Shown: positions 51,845 through 62,962, numbered from the stretch's first letter. The stretch: DNA of 64,000 bases from Dastarcus helophoroides (GCA_028583605.1 CM053337.1:14713639-14777638), one strand, 5' to 3'. Made by a program: numbers and translations. The notes: generated from the sequence alone by a model not told the origin.

Positions 51845-52398
51845 CCTATATCCCACCCCCAGGATATGCTGTAGTCAGTGCAAACGAAATGTACTACGAG
51901 ACATAATTATTGGACTAATTTATCAACACCCAGAACCCAGAGTAATAATTCGAATTATCTTAAGTGTTCCCTGAATCCCTACTCATATAAAATATTGCCT
52001 TCTAATCAAAACGTTCAATTAAATTAGAAAAGGATTCTCAAAAAAATATCGTTTTAATAGAACACTGCACTAGGCTTTGAAAAAATGGAAATATTTCTGC
52101 CAAATATGGCCAATTTTGAAATAATTCACACAACTAACACCAAATGTTATTAACAATATCAAAACAGAAATGAGTTCCTTGCCACACATTTACAGAGAAA
52201 TTTAAAAAAAACCGAAACGTCGCTTCTAAAATACGAAAACGTTAATAAATTCATCATCACCAAGTATCTACAAGGCCTTAAATGTAACCAGATCTTATCC
52301 CGATCAAATTCTCGTGTACACCCAGCGCCGATTTAAGAGAAAACACATCCACTGTTAATAATGTTTAAATTAACAACAATAAGTTCCGAATAGAACTT
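51845..52398. other. First part of the tubulin intron, no gene seen
   Basis: Unique-looking AT-rich DNA just downstream (in sense) of tubulin exon 1. I searched it for the missing second tubulin exon and did not find it. Confidence 0.5.
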
Positions 52399-52400
52399 AC

Positions 52401-52457
52401 CTTAGCTCCAACTTGGTTGCCACACTGTCCGGCTTGAAGATGGACGATTTCCCTCAT
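52401..52457 (-). CDS. Beta-tubulin, first coding exon (codons 1-19)
   Basis: The minus strand reads MREIVHLQAGQCGNQVGAK, the conserved N-terminus of beta-tubulin, ending exactly at Lys19 with the donor AAG|GTAAGT (sense). Codon 19 is the classical first intron position of animal beta-tubulin genes. The MREI start is the tetrapeptide recognised in co-translational autoregulation of tubulin mRNA (known for the family). QCGNQ is part of the nucleotide-binding site. Substitutions against the common MREIVHIQAGQCGNQIGAK are I7L and I16V. The matching terminal exon lies 41.9 kb away at 9320-10502 on the same strand, and the middle exon was not found. It is possible, though less likely, that this exon belongs to a second tubulin copy. 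Confidence 0.9.
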
Positions 52458-52720
52458 AGTGGATGGTGTTGATTTGATGGCGATCAAGAAACAACTGAAC
52501 TGAGAATAATTCACGGCCTGCGGGCTCGGTTACTTGAGCTGACTTTGACTTCCTCGTCGGTTCCGGACTCCAGAGGCTTCAGTGTTGGCCCCCCTCTCCA
52601 GCGCTATCGCGTTACACACTTAGTCAGTCAACTATGGAGTATGTCGTCTATCTATGCGGTTGGCTTCCAAGACGTTTTTTTTCCCTAATCGCCCGTCTAG
52701 CAATCATACGATAACTGAAA
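52458..52720 (-). promoter_or_regulatory. Probable beta-tubulin 5' UTR / promoter area
   Basis: Sequence upstream of the tubulin start codon. It is clearly more GC-rich than its surroundings (especially 52510-52620), as expected near a promoter. No TATA box or initiator could be fixed with confidence. Confidence 0.4.
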
Positions 52721-53709
52721 GGATTCCATGTTCGATGTCGTCTCCGTACAGTTAATACGACGATTTTTACGAGGATGAGTCAGGAAAAAGTTATTGGATT
52801 CCACACAGCGACCAACTCGCCTATTTACTCTATTTTTTTCTTCTGAAAACAAACTTAAAGGCCAAATTTAACTTAAAATTTCCGGAACGAAATTGAATAT
52901 TTGATCGAAAAAGATGCATTACGAGGAAAAGAATCGAAATTTCCAGAGAGGGAATGCCAAAGATGGAGACGAGTCGAAATTTTCAAAAACAAAAATTAGA
53001 AATTTTTGAAATAAAAAGTCTAACACGTTTTAAGAAAAAACGTCGAATTTTGACAATAAATTTCAATTTCAGTTTTTTATTCGTCTCGTTTTCGAAATTT
53101 TAATTTAGGGGAGAAGATGAATTTTAAAAAAAATCGAACTAAGGAAGACTTTTAAAAATAAATTCGAAATTTGGAAAAAATTGTCGAACTCGGCGATTTT
53201 AAGAAAAAAATGTTTCCGTTCGGCAGTCGAAGTTTACGGACGTTGTTTAACAAAGAATAATATTGAACTTTAAAAAAAAGAATTTCTAGGAGAAAGTCGA
53301 ATAAAGTTGGTATTTTCTTAAAATTTTGACTATTTTCTAGACTAAAGTCCAACTAGAAATTTATTTTTTATAAAGTATGATACTTTAAATGTTAAGAAAA
53401 ATCCAACTTTGTTCGACTTTTTTCCTGGAAATTCTTTTTTTTTAAGTTCAATATTACTCTCTAATTTTATCATTTTTTCTTCAAATTTGCCTTATCCTGG
53501 AAAATGTTGACAAGTTGGACAATTTCCCCCAAAATTCGAATTTATTTTTAAAATTTCCTTTCCAAATACATTTTTTTTAACTGGGCTTATTAAAATTTCA
53601 GTTTTTTCTTCGTCTTCTTCTCGAAATTTCGACTTTCTTTTCGAAGCTTCGAAACAAAAAAAAAATCGAATTAAAAGAAAGTCGAACTTAAAAAAAAAGG
53701 TGAAATTTG
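52721..53709. other. AT-rich CGAAATTT-motif DNA, no gene seen
   Basis: Between the tubulin promoter area and the IFT80-like exon. The next downstream IFT80 exon (sense minus) would be expected on this side, but none was recognised. Confidence 0.5.
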
Positions 53710-53819
53710 CCACACTCTATATTTGCAGTCTTCGCCGCCGAATACGATCAGTTCAGAGGCGGTGCTCCACGCCAAACACAGCACGATGCCTTCGTAGGCT
53801 CGCCACTGAAAACTGAATT
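53710..53819 (-). CDS. IFT80-like WD40 exon (orphan)
   Basis: On the minus strand an exon of about 36 codons reads FSFQWRAYEGIVLCLAWSTA and then SELIVFGGEDCKYRVW. It matches the WD40 repeat of intraflagellar transport protein IFT80 that reads about WKAHDGIILKVDW...GEDCKYKVWD in vertebrates. GEDCKYxVW is especially specific. IFT80 is a peripheral subunit of the IFT-B complex that moves cargo along cilia; in insects it acts in sensory cilia. The acceptor is GATGTAG|AATTC (53820-53821), phase 1. The donor is unclear: AGA|GTGTGG, or a non-canonical GC site. The exon is GC-rich against AT-rich flanks and its frame is intact. No neighbouring IFT80 exon was seen in the window. A 5.5-kb tract that is pyrimidine-rich on the sense strand lies directly upstream. 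It could be a real exon in a gene with huge introns or a duplicated gene fragment. Confidence 0.65.
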
Positions 53820-53859
53820 CTACATCAGTAACGAAGAGTCGAGGTTTTTTAACAGAAGA

Positions 53860-56800
53860 TATTGGCGAAGTAAAAAAGGAAGGAAAAAAATGGAAGAGAA
53901 GTAAGTAAAGGAAGAGAAAGAAGGGAAGGAAGACAACGACGGGAGGAAGAAAAGGAATGAAATAAAGGAAGAAAAGGAAGAAAAGGAAGAGAAGGACGAG
54001 AAGAAAGAGAAGGAAAAGAAGGAAGAGAAGGCAGGGAAGGAAGAAAAGGAAAAGAGGAAGGAAAAGAAGGTGGAAAATAAAGAGAAGGAGGAAAAGGAAG
54101 GGAAAGAGTTGAAGAAGGAGAAGGGAGAGGAGGAAGAGGTGGAAGGGAGGAAAGAAAAGAAGGAAGAGAAGGAGGAGAAGGAAGAGAAAGAGGAGAAGGG
54201 GCAGAAGGAAAAGGAGAATAACGAAGGGAGGAATGAAAAAAAAGAGAAGGAAGAGAAATAAGAGAAGAAAGAGAAGGTAGGAAGGACGGAAAAGAAGAAA
54301 GAAAGAAAGAGAATAAAGAGGAAGAATAGAAGGAAGAGAAGGAAGGAAGGATGGAAGAGAAGGAAGATCAGGAAGAGAAGTAAGGAAGAAAAATAAAAGG
54401 AAGAAAAGGAAGAGAAGGAAGAGAAGGTAGGAAGGATGGAAGGACGGAAGAGAAGGAAGATCAGGAAGAAAAGAAAGAGAAAGAAGAAGAAAAATAGAAG
54501 GAAGAGAAAGAGGAAGGATGGAAGAGAAGGAATAGAAGAAAAATAGAAATAGGAGTAAGGAAGAATGGAAGATAAAGAAGAGAAGGATGACAAGGAAGGG
54601 AGAATGAATCAAGAAAAGAAGAAGGAACTAAGTAACGAAGGAAGGAAAAGAAGGACGAGAAGAAAAGAAGGAAGAGAAGAAATAGAAGAGTAGAAAAAAA
54701 AAGGAAGAAATGAAGAGAAGAAAGAAAGGAAAGAAGGAAGGAAGAGAGGAAAGAGAAGAAATGGGGTGAAAGGAGGACGAGAAAGAAAAGAAGAAAGAGA
54801 AGGGATAGACGGAAGAGAAGGAAGTAAAGATAGAGAAGGAGAAAAGGACGAGAAGGAGGAAGAAATAAGAGAAGGTAAGAAGGATGCAAGAATGGAAGAG
54901 AAGGAAAAGAAGGAAGAGAATAAAGAGAAAGAATAGAAGCATCAGCAGGAAAAAAGGTAGGAAGGATGGAAGGATGAAAGAGAAGCAAGAGAAGGAAAAG
55001 GAAAAATAGAAGGAAGAGAATAAAGGAAGGATGGAAGAGAAGGGATAGAAGGAAAATTAGAAAGAGGAGTAAGGAAGGATGGAAGATAAAGACGAGAAGG
55101 ATGACAAGGAAGGAAGAAAGGAAAATCAAGAATAGAGAAAGGAGATAAGTAACGAAGTAAGGAAGAGAAGGAGAAGGAAAAGAAGGAAGAGAAGAAATAG
55201 AAGAGAAGAAAAAGAAAAAAGAAAGAAGGATATGAAGAGAAGAAAAAAAAGGAAACAAGGAAGGAAGAGAGGAAAAAGAAGAAATCGGGGGAACGAGGAG
55301 GAAAAGAAAAAAGAGAAGGGATAGACGGAAGAGAAGGAAGTAAAGGGAGAGAAGGGAGAGAAGGACGAGAAGGAGGTAAAATAAGAGAAAGTAAGAAGGT
55401 TGGAAGAGAAGGAAAAGAAGGAAGAGCATGAAGAGGAAGAATAGAAGGAAGAAAAGGAAGAAAAGCTAGGAAGCATGGAAGGATGGAAGAAAAGGAGAAG
55501 GGAGGGAAAAAAGTGAAAAAATAGAAGAAAGAGAAGAAAGGAATGATGAAAGAAAAGGAATAGAAGGAAAGTGGAGTAAGGAAGATAAAGAAGAAAAGAA
55601 AGACAAGGAAGGAAGAAAGGGGAAAAAAGAAAGGAAGAAAAAGAAGGAACAAAAGAAGAAAGAGAAGGATAATAAGAAAAAGAAGAAACAGAAGAAATAG
55701 AAGAGCAGAAAGGGAAAAAAGAAGGAAGGAAGAAAGGAAGAGAAGAAAGAAAAGTAAAGAAGGAAGAAAGAGAAGAAAAAAACAAAGAGAAGGAAGAGAG
55801 GAAAGAGAAGAAATAGGGGGGAAAGGACAACGAGTAAAAAAAGAGAAGGTATAGACGGAAGAGAAAGAAGCGAAGCAAAGAAGGGAGAGAAGGACGAGAA
55901 GGAGGAGAAAAACGAGAAGAAAAAAAGGAAAAGAAGGAAAATGAGGAAAAGAAGAAAGGGAAGAAAGAAAACGATGGGAGGAAAAAAAGAAGAAAAGGGA
56001 GGAAGAGAGGGAAAAGAATGAAAATAAGGAAGAGAAGGTAGGGAAAGAAGAGAAGGAAGAGAACTAAAAAAGGGGGGAAAGAAGGAAGATAACAAAGAGA
56101 AGGGGGAGAAGGAAGGGAAAGAGGCGAAGAAGAGGGGGGAAGGAAGGAGAAGAGGAGGGGAGGAAAGAAAAGAAGGAAGAGAAAGAGGAGAAAGAAGAAA
56201 AAGAGGAGAAGGAGGAGAAGGACAAAAAAGAGAACGAAAAGAGGAATAAAAAGAAGAAAGAGGGGAAAGAGAAGGAAGAAAAAGAAGGAAGGAAGAGAAA
56301 AATGGGAAGAAAGAGAAGAGCGAGGGAAGGATGAAAGAGGAGGAAGAGAAGGAAGAGAAAGAAGAGAAAAAAGATAAGGAAGAAAAGAAAGGAAACAAAG
56401 AGAAGAAAGGAGGGATGGAAGAAAAGAAAAAGATGGAGGAGAAGAAAGAGAAGGAAGATAAAAAAGAGAACGAAGGAAAAGAAGGAAAAGAAGGAAGAGA
56501 AGGAAGAGAAAAAAGGGAAGAAAGGGAAGGAAGGGAAGGAAGGGAAGGAAGAGGAAGAATATAAGGAAAAGAAGGAAGAAAGGATGAAAGAAAATGAATT
56601 GAAGGAAAGTAGAAAGAGAAGTAAGGAAAGATGAAAAAGAAGGAAGAAAGGAAAGAGAAAGAAGGGAATGGGAGAAGAATGGAAGAGAAGGTAGAGAGGA
56701 TGGAAGAATGGAAGAAAAGGAAGAAAGGAAGAGAAGAAAGAGAAAAAGAGAAGAAAGAAAAGAAAGGGAAGAAAGAGAAGGAAGGAAGGATGAAAGAGAA

Positions 56801-59395
56801 GTTATCAAAAAAAAAAGAAAGTTGAAATTCAAAGAGCCAAAATTGCGAAAAAAAAAAGAAAGAAAGGAAGAGAAGGAAGAGAAAAAGAGAAGGAAGAAAA
56901 GGAAAAAAGGAAAAGTAGAAAGAGAAGTAAGGAACGTTGAAAAAGAAAGAAAAGAGAAAAAAAGGAACGGAGGAAGGATGGAAGAGAAGGTAGAGATGAT
57001 GGAAGAATGGAAGAGCAGGAAGAAAGGAAGAGAAAAAGAGAAGGAAGAAAAGAAAAGGAAGAAAGAGAAGTAAGGAAGGATGGAAGAGAAGTAATCAAAA
57101 AAAAAAGAAAGTTGCAATATTCAAAAAGCCAAAATTTCGGAAAAAAGAAAGAAAGAGAAGGAGGAGAAAAGAAGAAGGAAGAAAAGAAAAGATCGGTAGA
57201 GGAGAAAGAAAAGAAAGAAAAAAAAAGAGAACGAAGGAAGAGAAGGAAATAAAGGAAGAGAAGTAAGGGAAGGAAGAGGAAAAATAGAAGGAAAAGAAGG
57301 AAGGATGAAAGAGAAAGAAGAGATAAAAGAGAAAGAAGGGAACGGAGGAAGTATGGAACAGAAGGTAGAGAGGATGAAAGAATGAAGAGAAGGAAAAAAG
57401 GAAGAGAAGGAAGAGAAAAAAAAGGAAGAAAAGGAAGGATGAAAGAGAAGGAATAAAAAAAGAAAGTTGCAATATTCAAAAAGCCAAATTTTCGAAAAAA
57501 GGAAGAAAGGATGAGAAGAAAGAGAAAAAGAGAAGGAAGAAAGAAAAAGATGGTAGGAAAGAATGAGAAGGAAGAGAAAAAATGGAACGAAGAAAGAGAA
57601 GGAAGGAAAGGAAGAGGAATAATAGAAGGAAAAGAAGGAAGGATGGAAGAGAAGGAAGGATGGAAGAGAATGAATAGAAGGAAAAGTCGAAAAAGAAGTA
57701 AGGAAGAATGAAAGAGAAGGAAGAAAGGAAAGAGAAAGAAGAGAACGGAGGAAGGATGAAAGAAAAGGCAGAGAGGATCTAAGAATGGAAGAGAAGAAAG
57801 AAAGGAAGAGAAGGAAGAGAAAAATAGAAGAAAAAAAGAAAGGGAAGAAAGAGAAGAAACATAGGATGGAAGAGAAGGAAGAGAAGAAAGAAGAGGAAGA
57901 GTAAAAAGGAAACGAAGGAGGATGGAAGAAGAGGAAAAGAAGGAAGAGAAAGAACAGAAGGAAGAGAAGGAAGAGAAAGAAGAGAAGGTAAGAAGGATGG
58001 AAGTAAAGGATAAGAAGGAAGAGAAAAACTAGAAGGAGGATAAGGAAGGAAGGATGGAAAAGAAAGAATAGAAGGGAAAGTAGAAGAGAACGGAGGAAGG
58101 ATGAAAGAGAAGGCAGAGAGGATCTAAGAATGGAAGAGAAAGAAGAAAGGAAGAGAAAAATAGAAGAAAGAAAAGAAAGGGAAGAAAAAGAAGGCAGATA
58201 GGATGGAAGAGAAGGAAGAGAAGAAAAAAAGGAAGAGTAAAAAGAAAACGAAGGAGGATGGAAGGGGAGGAAGAGAAGGAAGAGAAAGTAGAGAAGGTAA
58301 GAAGGATGGAAGTAAAGGAAAAGAAGGAAGAAGAAAACTAGAAGGAGGATAAGGAAGGAAGGGTGGAAGAGAAGGAATAGAAGGGAAAGTAGAAGAGAAG
58401 TAAGGAAGGATGGAAGAGAAGGAAGGAAGAAGAAAAGAAGGAAATGAAGAAAGAGAAGGAACGAAGAAAGGAAGAGAAAAATAAAAGAAAGAAAAGAAAG
58501 GGAAGAAAAAGAAGGCAGACAGGATGGAAGAGAAGGAAGAGAAGAAAAAAAGGAAGAGTAAAAAGAAAACGAAGAAGGATGGAAGAGGAGAAAGAGAAGG
58601 AAAAGAAGGAAGAGAAAGAACAGAAGGAAGAGAAGGAAGAGAAAGAAGAGAAGGAAGAGAAGGATAGAAGTAACGGAAAATAAGGAAGAGGAAAACTAGA
58701 AGGAGGATAGGGAAGGAAGGGTGGAAAAGAAGGAATAGAAGGGAAAGTAAAAGAGAAGTAAGGAAGGATGGAAGAGAAGGAAGGAAGAAGAAAAGAAGGA
58801 AATGAAGAAAGAGAAGGAACGAAGGAAGAGAAGGACGAGAAGGAAAAGAAGAAATAGAAGAGAAGAAAAAGAAGAAAGGAAGTAACATAAGGAGGAAAAG
58901 GAAAGAAGGAAGGAAGAGAAGAAAGAGAAGGAGGAGAGGAAAGAAAAGGAATAGGGGGGAAAGAAGGACGAGAATAAAAAGAAAGAAGAGAAAGGAGAGA
59001 AGAAACAGAAGGAAGAAAAGGAAGCGAAGGAAGAGGAGGAAGAGGAGAAAGAGAAGGAAGAGAAGGAAGAGAAGGAAGAGAAGGAAGAGAGGGAAGATAA
59101 GGAAGATAAGGAAGAAAAGGAAGAGAAGGAAGAGAAGGGAAAAAAGGAAGAAAAGGAAGAGAAGGAAGAGAAGGACGAGAAGGAAGAGAAGGAAGAGAAG
59201 GAAGAGAAGGAAGAGAAGGAAGAGAAGGAAGATAAGGAAGAGAAGGGAAAAAAGGAAGAGAAGGAAAAGAAGGAAGAGGAGGAAGAGAAGGAAGAGAAGT
59301 ACGAGAAGAAGGAGAAAGACGACAAGGAAAAGTAGGAAAGAAAGAAGAGAAGTAAGAGAAGGAAGAGAAGAAAGAAAAGGAAAAGAAGGGAAAGA
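53860..59395. repeat. 5.5-kb purine array (GAAGGAAGA type)
   Basis: Almost pure A/G on the plus strand: GGAAGAGAA, GAAGGAAGAG and GGAAGGATGGAAGAG. It has larger near-duplicates (e.g. 58060-58420 against 58380-58800) and a pure stretch at 59040-59260. Three islands containing AAAGTTG...TTCAAA(A)AGCCAAA occur at about 56818, 57108 and 57464. Phe/Ser/Leu and Glu/Lys frames here are composition artefacts. Confidence 0.97.
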
Positions 59396-59650
59396 ATTGA
59401 AATTTTGAATTTAAAATCAAACAACGTATTAAGAAGAAAGGCTCAAATTGCAAATTTTGAGAACCAATCGAGATTTTGATGAAAACAAATCTGAGAAAAA
59501 TTTTCCAAATTTTGTAGATAAATTAAAATGTCGAGAACAAAACACTCGAAATCTTCAGATAAATTAAATTTTGTGGAAAATGGTGATATAATTTCAAAGG
59601 AAGAGAGGCATTTTGAAAGAAAAAACGAAATTTCGAGAGGCGAACAAAAA

Positions 59651-59708
59651 GTCCAAATCCAGAGAAAGTTACATTTTTCTGAAAATGTAACTTTCTCTGG
59701 ATTCGGAC
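59651..59708. repeat. Inverted repeat, 27-bp arms, 4-nt loop
   Basis: Arms 59651-59677 and 59682-59708 pair with one mismatch. The core is CCAGAGAAAGTTACATTTT, with loop TCTG. Confidence 0.92.
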
Positions 59709-59746
59709 TCTTGGTACGAAGGAGAGGCATTTTGAGAAAAAAAAAA

Positions 59747-59853
59747 GAAATTTCGAGTGGCGAGTCAAGAGTCCAAAATCCAGAGAACGTTACATTCTTC
59801 TGAAAATGTAACTTTCTCTGGATTAGGACTCTCGGTTTGGCACTCGAAATTTC
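59747..59853. repeat. Inverted repeat, about 50-bp arms, related to 59651-59708
   Basis: The outer ends GAAATTTCGAGTG / CACTCGAAATTTC and the inner CCAGAGAACGTTACATTC / GAAAATGTAACTTTCTCTGG pair with a few mismatches. It is a tandem relative of the preceding hairpin. Confidence 0.9.
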
Positions 59854-60090
59854 CGTTTTCCTTTCTGAAGAGAGTCAATTTTTGGAAATAATCTCAAAAG
59901 ATTCGATAAAAGGATGAATCCGAGGAAAAAGTAGAAATTTCCTTAAACAGAAAACCTCGAATTTTGATTCATAAATCGAAATTTCGAAAAGAGAAATTGT
60001 AAGAAACTGTAAATTGTAAGAACTAAAATAGGAAATTGTAATAAAAATTTAAATTTCGAAAAGGTCTCTAAGTCTACAAATTCGAAAATT

Positions 60091-60257
60091 CTTGGTCCTT
60101 GGTTATCTTCAACAATTTAAATACAGAACTTGTCCCCTGAAACTCTCTAAAGATGACAACTTGGCTGTCGAAACGCGTTAGAGCAACCTTTGTTGTGTTT
60201 TTTTAATCTTTCTTGGTTACAGGGGACAAGTTCTGTATTTTAGTTTTTGAAAGATAC
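60091..60257 (+). repeat. Hairpin repeat family, copy 5 (with terminal inverted repeats)
   Basis: The core is CTCTAAAGATGACAAC, TTG, GCTGTCGAAACGCG, TTAGAGCAACCTTTGTTGTG. It is flanked by inverted ends 60114-60143 and about 60216-60248 (TACAGAACTTGTCCCCTG / CAGGGGACAAGTTCTGTA). This is the best view of a complete unit. Confidence 0.85.
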
Positions 60258-60616
60258 TTTAATACTACTACGTTGAAATTCCGAGTAAAAATTTAAACGA
60301 TAGAAAAAATAATAAGAAATTACTGAAAGAAACTCGAAATTTTCATAGACAAAATCCTTCCTAAAATTAAAAATAATTTGGGATTAAAAATTCGACATTT
60401 AAGCCAAAATTTCGACAAAAAAGTTCAACTGCAATTTAAGAAAAAATGTTTTTTAGAAATCTTAATAATTTTTCAAAACTTCACGTTAATTTAAAAATTT
60501 AGAAAGACTATTGAAATTAGTAGAAACAGTATTGCCAGAACTTTTTCTAGTCGACTATTTTATTTCACAGGCAAAGGAAACTCTTTTAAACTGTCGGCTT
60601 CAAAATTTTATTTCTT

Positions 60617-60744
60617 TAAAACGATTTTGGCTCTGGGGACTTACTTTGTGGTTGGCAACCTTTTTAGGATCACGACCAAAGTTGGCCGTAATCCAAAAAA
60701 GGTTGCCAACCACAAAGTAAGTCCACAGAGCCAAAATCGTTTTA
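60617..60744. repeat. 128-bp near-perfect palindrome
   Basis: Centred at 60680/60681 with almost no loop. The outer arms TAAAACGATTTTGGCTCTG / CAGAGCCAAAATCGTTTTA match except for single changes (e.g. GGGGAC against GTGGAC), and a few mismatches lie near the centre. The open frame across it is not considered coding. Confidence 0.93.
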
Positions 60745-62199
60745 ATTTTCGATACATCTGGTGACCAAAAACGAAAATATACTCTATCTATACGATACGC
60801 TAACAGATGGCGCTAGTGGTACTTTCGAAAGCACACTCAGTGTTGCCAGATTGGAAAATTTTTACTAGATTTCGTAGAATTTTTGGCTTCGAATAGCAGA
60901 CTGAGTACAACAGTTTGTTTAATAGGAAAGTTTGGTAAAATTTTGTTGCTTAGTAGAATTTGTGTTATTCTTTTATGATACAAGGATGTGAAAGTTATAT
61001 CTATTACCTTTTTTTTAGTCGGAATTGGGACATATTCAAATAAGAGATGTTTTTTCAAAAAGAGGACTATTTATGAAGGCAAAATGGGCTACCCCTTGCT
61101 ACGCTTGAAATTTTATGCTCTCTGTAAAAACTACGATAAAACCAGAGACTACTTTCTGGATAAAACAATAACAAAAACCCACGCTCGCTCTTTTTCGTCA
61201 TTCGCTGGTCAAATAGCATTTTTAAATAAGCCCCTTCATTAGCAAAGAGCTGTAGAATGGATCTCACGTTCAATTGATCATGAAAATGCCCGTGGTGCGT
61301 TCTCCATGTAATATTTACCGTCCAGAACACCTTATTATGTAATGTACACCAAGAGTCGAGATGGAATCTTTAAATATTATTATTCAGTCACGGCGTGGCC
61401 TCAAACAAAAAAGTCGTTGTTTATAGAAAAAGCGTGAACGCCGATACGGTATATCTCATTCAACAATGTAAGTTTTTCATGAAGTTTATGGATCATTACC
61501 AAGTTTTAAGAGCTTAATATAAGTGGAATATGCGAGTTGAAAAAAAAAGAAAACCAGAGGATACACCAGCCAAGAGCAGTCGACAACTCCGCCGCCTGTA
61601 TATAAATAAGTATGCACGGCTTGTTAGAATTCGTTGGCATTTGGTGGATTTCTCGTTTAAGAACATTTATATGTTTATTTTAGTAAAAGTTCACCCCACT
61701 TTACCCGAGCTATTTTGTCCTAGTCTAAATTAAACGAAACTTCTTCGCGACGGCCATTTATTTGGCTTGATGCGAATATTTGTTGTTCTTTTTTTTTCTA
61801 TTTCCGTGAATAAAGAGCGTTCTTCTTTCGAATGTTTCGATGTGGCACCCTGCCAACTGAGTATTATTAACACGAATTCTAATGCATTAATATTTCGTTG
61901 GATAGAAGTGATGATTAAAACGCAGGAAGTCGTTAACGATTTTTTCCTCGCAGTCACTTGGGCGAATCTCGAGAGACAGAGGCACTAAAAGTGCAATTTT
62001 AACCATCTTTTTGTAAATTGTATAAAAAGTCTAACTGTTGTTCTATGGCCATTGATCTCTTAGATGTTCGAATACAATTCAATAACCTTATAATTTTATG
62101 GTCTGGTAAATATTATTGCAAATCGATCATTTTAACGGTTTCTTGGTGTTGGTGATGAACTTGGCAAATAATGGTCCGCTTTTGTGAAAGCTACTAGAA
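60745..62199. other. Unique-looking DNA, no supported gene
   Basis: Contains frames of 60-87 codons on both strands (e.g. 61067-61330 minus, 61530-61733 plus) with no recognised domains. CAGATGGCGCTAG at 60804-60816 resembles the core of CTCF-type insulator sites. Confidence 0.4.
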
Positions 62200-62285
62200 C
62201 AGGGATGAGCAACCTTTTTTTTATAGCGAGCCAATTACAAGGCTAAAAATTTTACGCGAACCGCATGTGAGAAAAATATGAATGC
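62200..62285 (+). mobile_element. hAT-like terminal fragment
   Basis: CAGGGATGAGCAACCTTTTT followed by GCGAGCC and a GCGAACCGCATG segment resembles the 5' end of hAT elements of the CAGGGGTGGGCAA(A/C)CTTTTT type. No opposite end was found nearby, so it is a truncated remnant at best. Confidence 0.3.
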
Positions 62286-62289
62286 TAGG

Positions 62290-62962
62290 GCTGGTTCATG
62301 CAGCAAACTGAAAATTTGCATGTATTCAATTGGAGGACTTTCCAATTCTTCAGAATTCAGCCTTTCCTTGAAACATTTTTTTTAACATTTCTACCTTCTT
62401 CTCAAATGTTATATATTTTTTTACAAAATTTGACTTTTTCTTTTAAAATTTTGCATCTATTCATAAAATTTGCCTTTTTTCATGACTCTCGTAATTTTAA
62501 ATTTAAAAGTTCCTCTGGTTTTTTTTCTGAAATTTCGTCATTTTTCGAAATTTGACTATCCTGAAAATTTCGCCTTTTTTTTATTCTGAAAATGTCAGCT
62601 TGTTTATTAAAATTTGTCTTTTTTTCGAAATCTGGTCGATCTTTTGACAAAAAGGTATATTTTTTAGAAATTTAAGATTTTTGTGGAAGGAGAAAAATTT
62701 CTTTGTAAATTTTCAACCCTTTTTTAATCGAAATTTCTGGTAGTTTCAACTTGTTTGTCAAAATTTCGATGTGTCATCACAATATTTGAATATTTTCTGA
62801 CGCCTGTTGGGGCAAGGTAGGGAGCCTGTCTTCCTCTGACTCGTCTAGAGAGTTCCAGAGAAAATAAATATTCGATTTTCCTCTTAAAATTTACTCTCGA
62901 AGTTTCACTAAGATTAAATGCTTTTTCTCAATATGTAGATCTTTTTTGCAAAATTTCTCTTA
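62290..62962. other. AT-rich CGAAATTT-motif DNA
   Basis: No gene. Degenerate T-rich motif DNA leading into the 0.7-kb duplicated unit. Confidence 0.55.

Larger units (their letters stand above)
59396..60616. other. AT-rich region with several hairpins, no gene
   Basis: CGAAATTT-motif DNA carrying the hairpins and the repeat copy listed separately. Confidence 0.5.

Noticed and set aside
53671..57479. Minus-strand frames over the purine array
   Set aside because: Composition artefact. Only the short segment at 53710-53819, whose sequence leaves the repeat and matches WD40, is kept.
60511..60720. 69-codon frame over the palindrome
   Set aside because: Half of it is the inverted repeat; no splice support or similarity.
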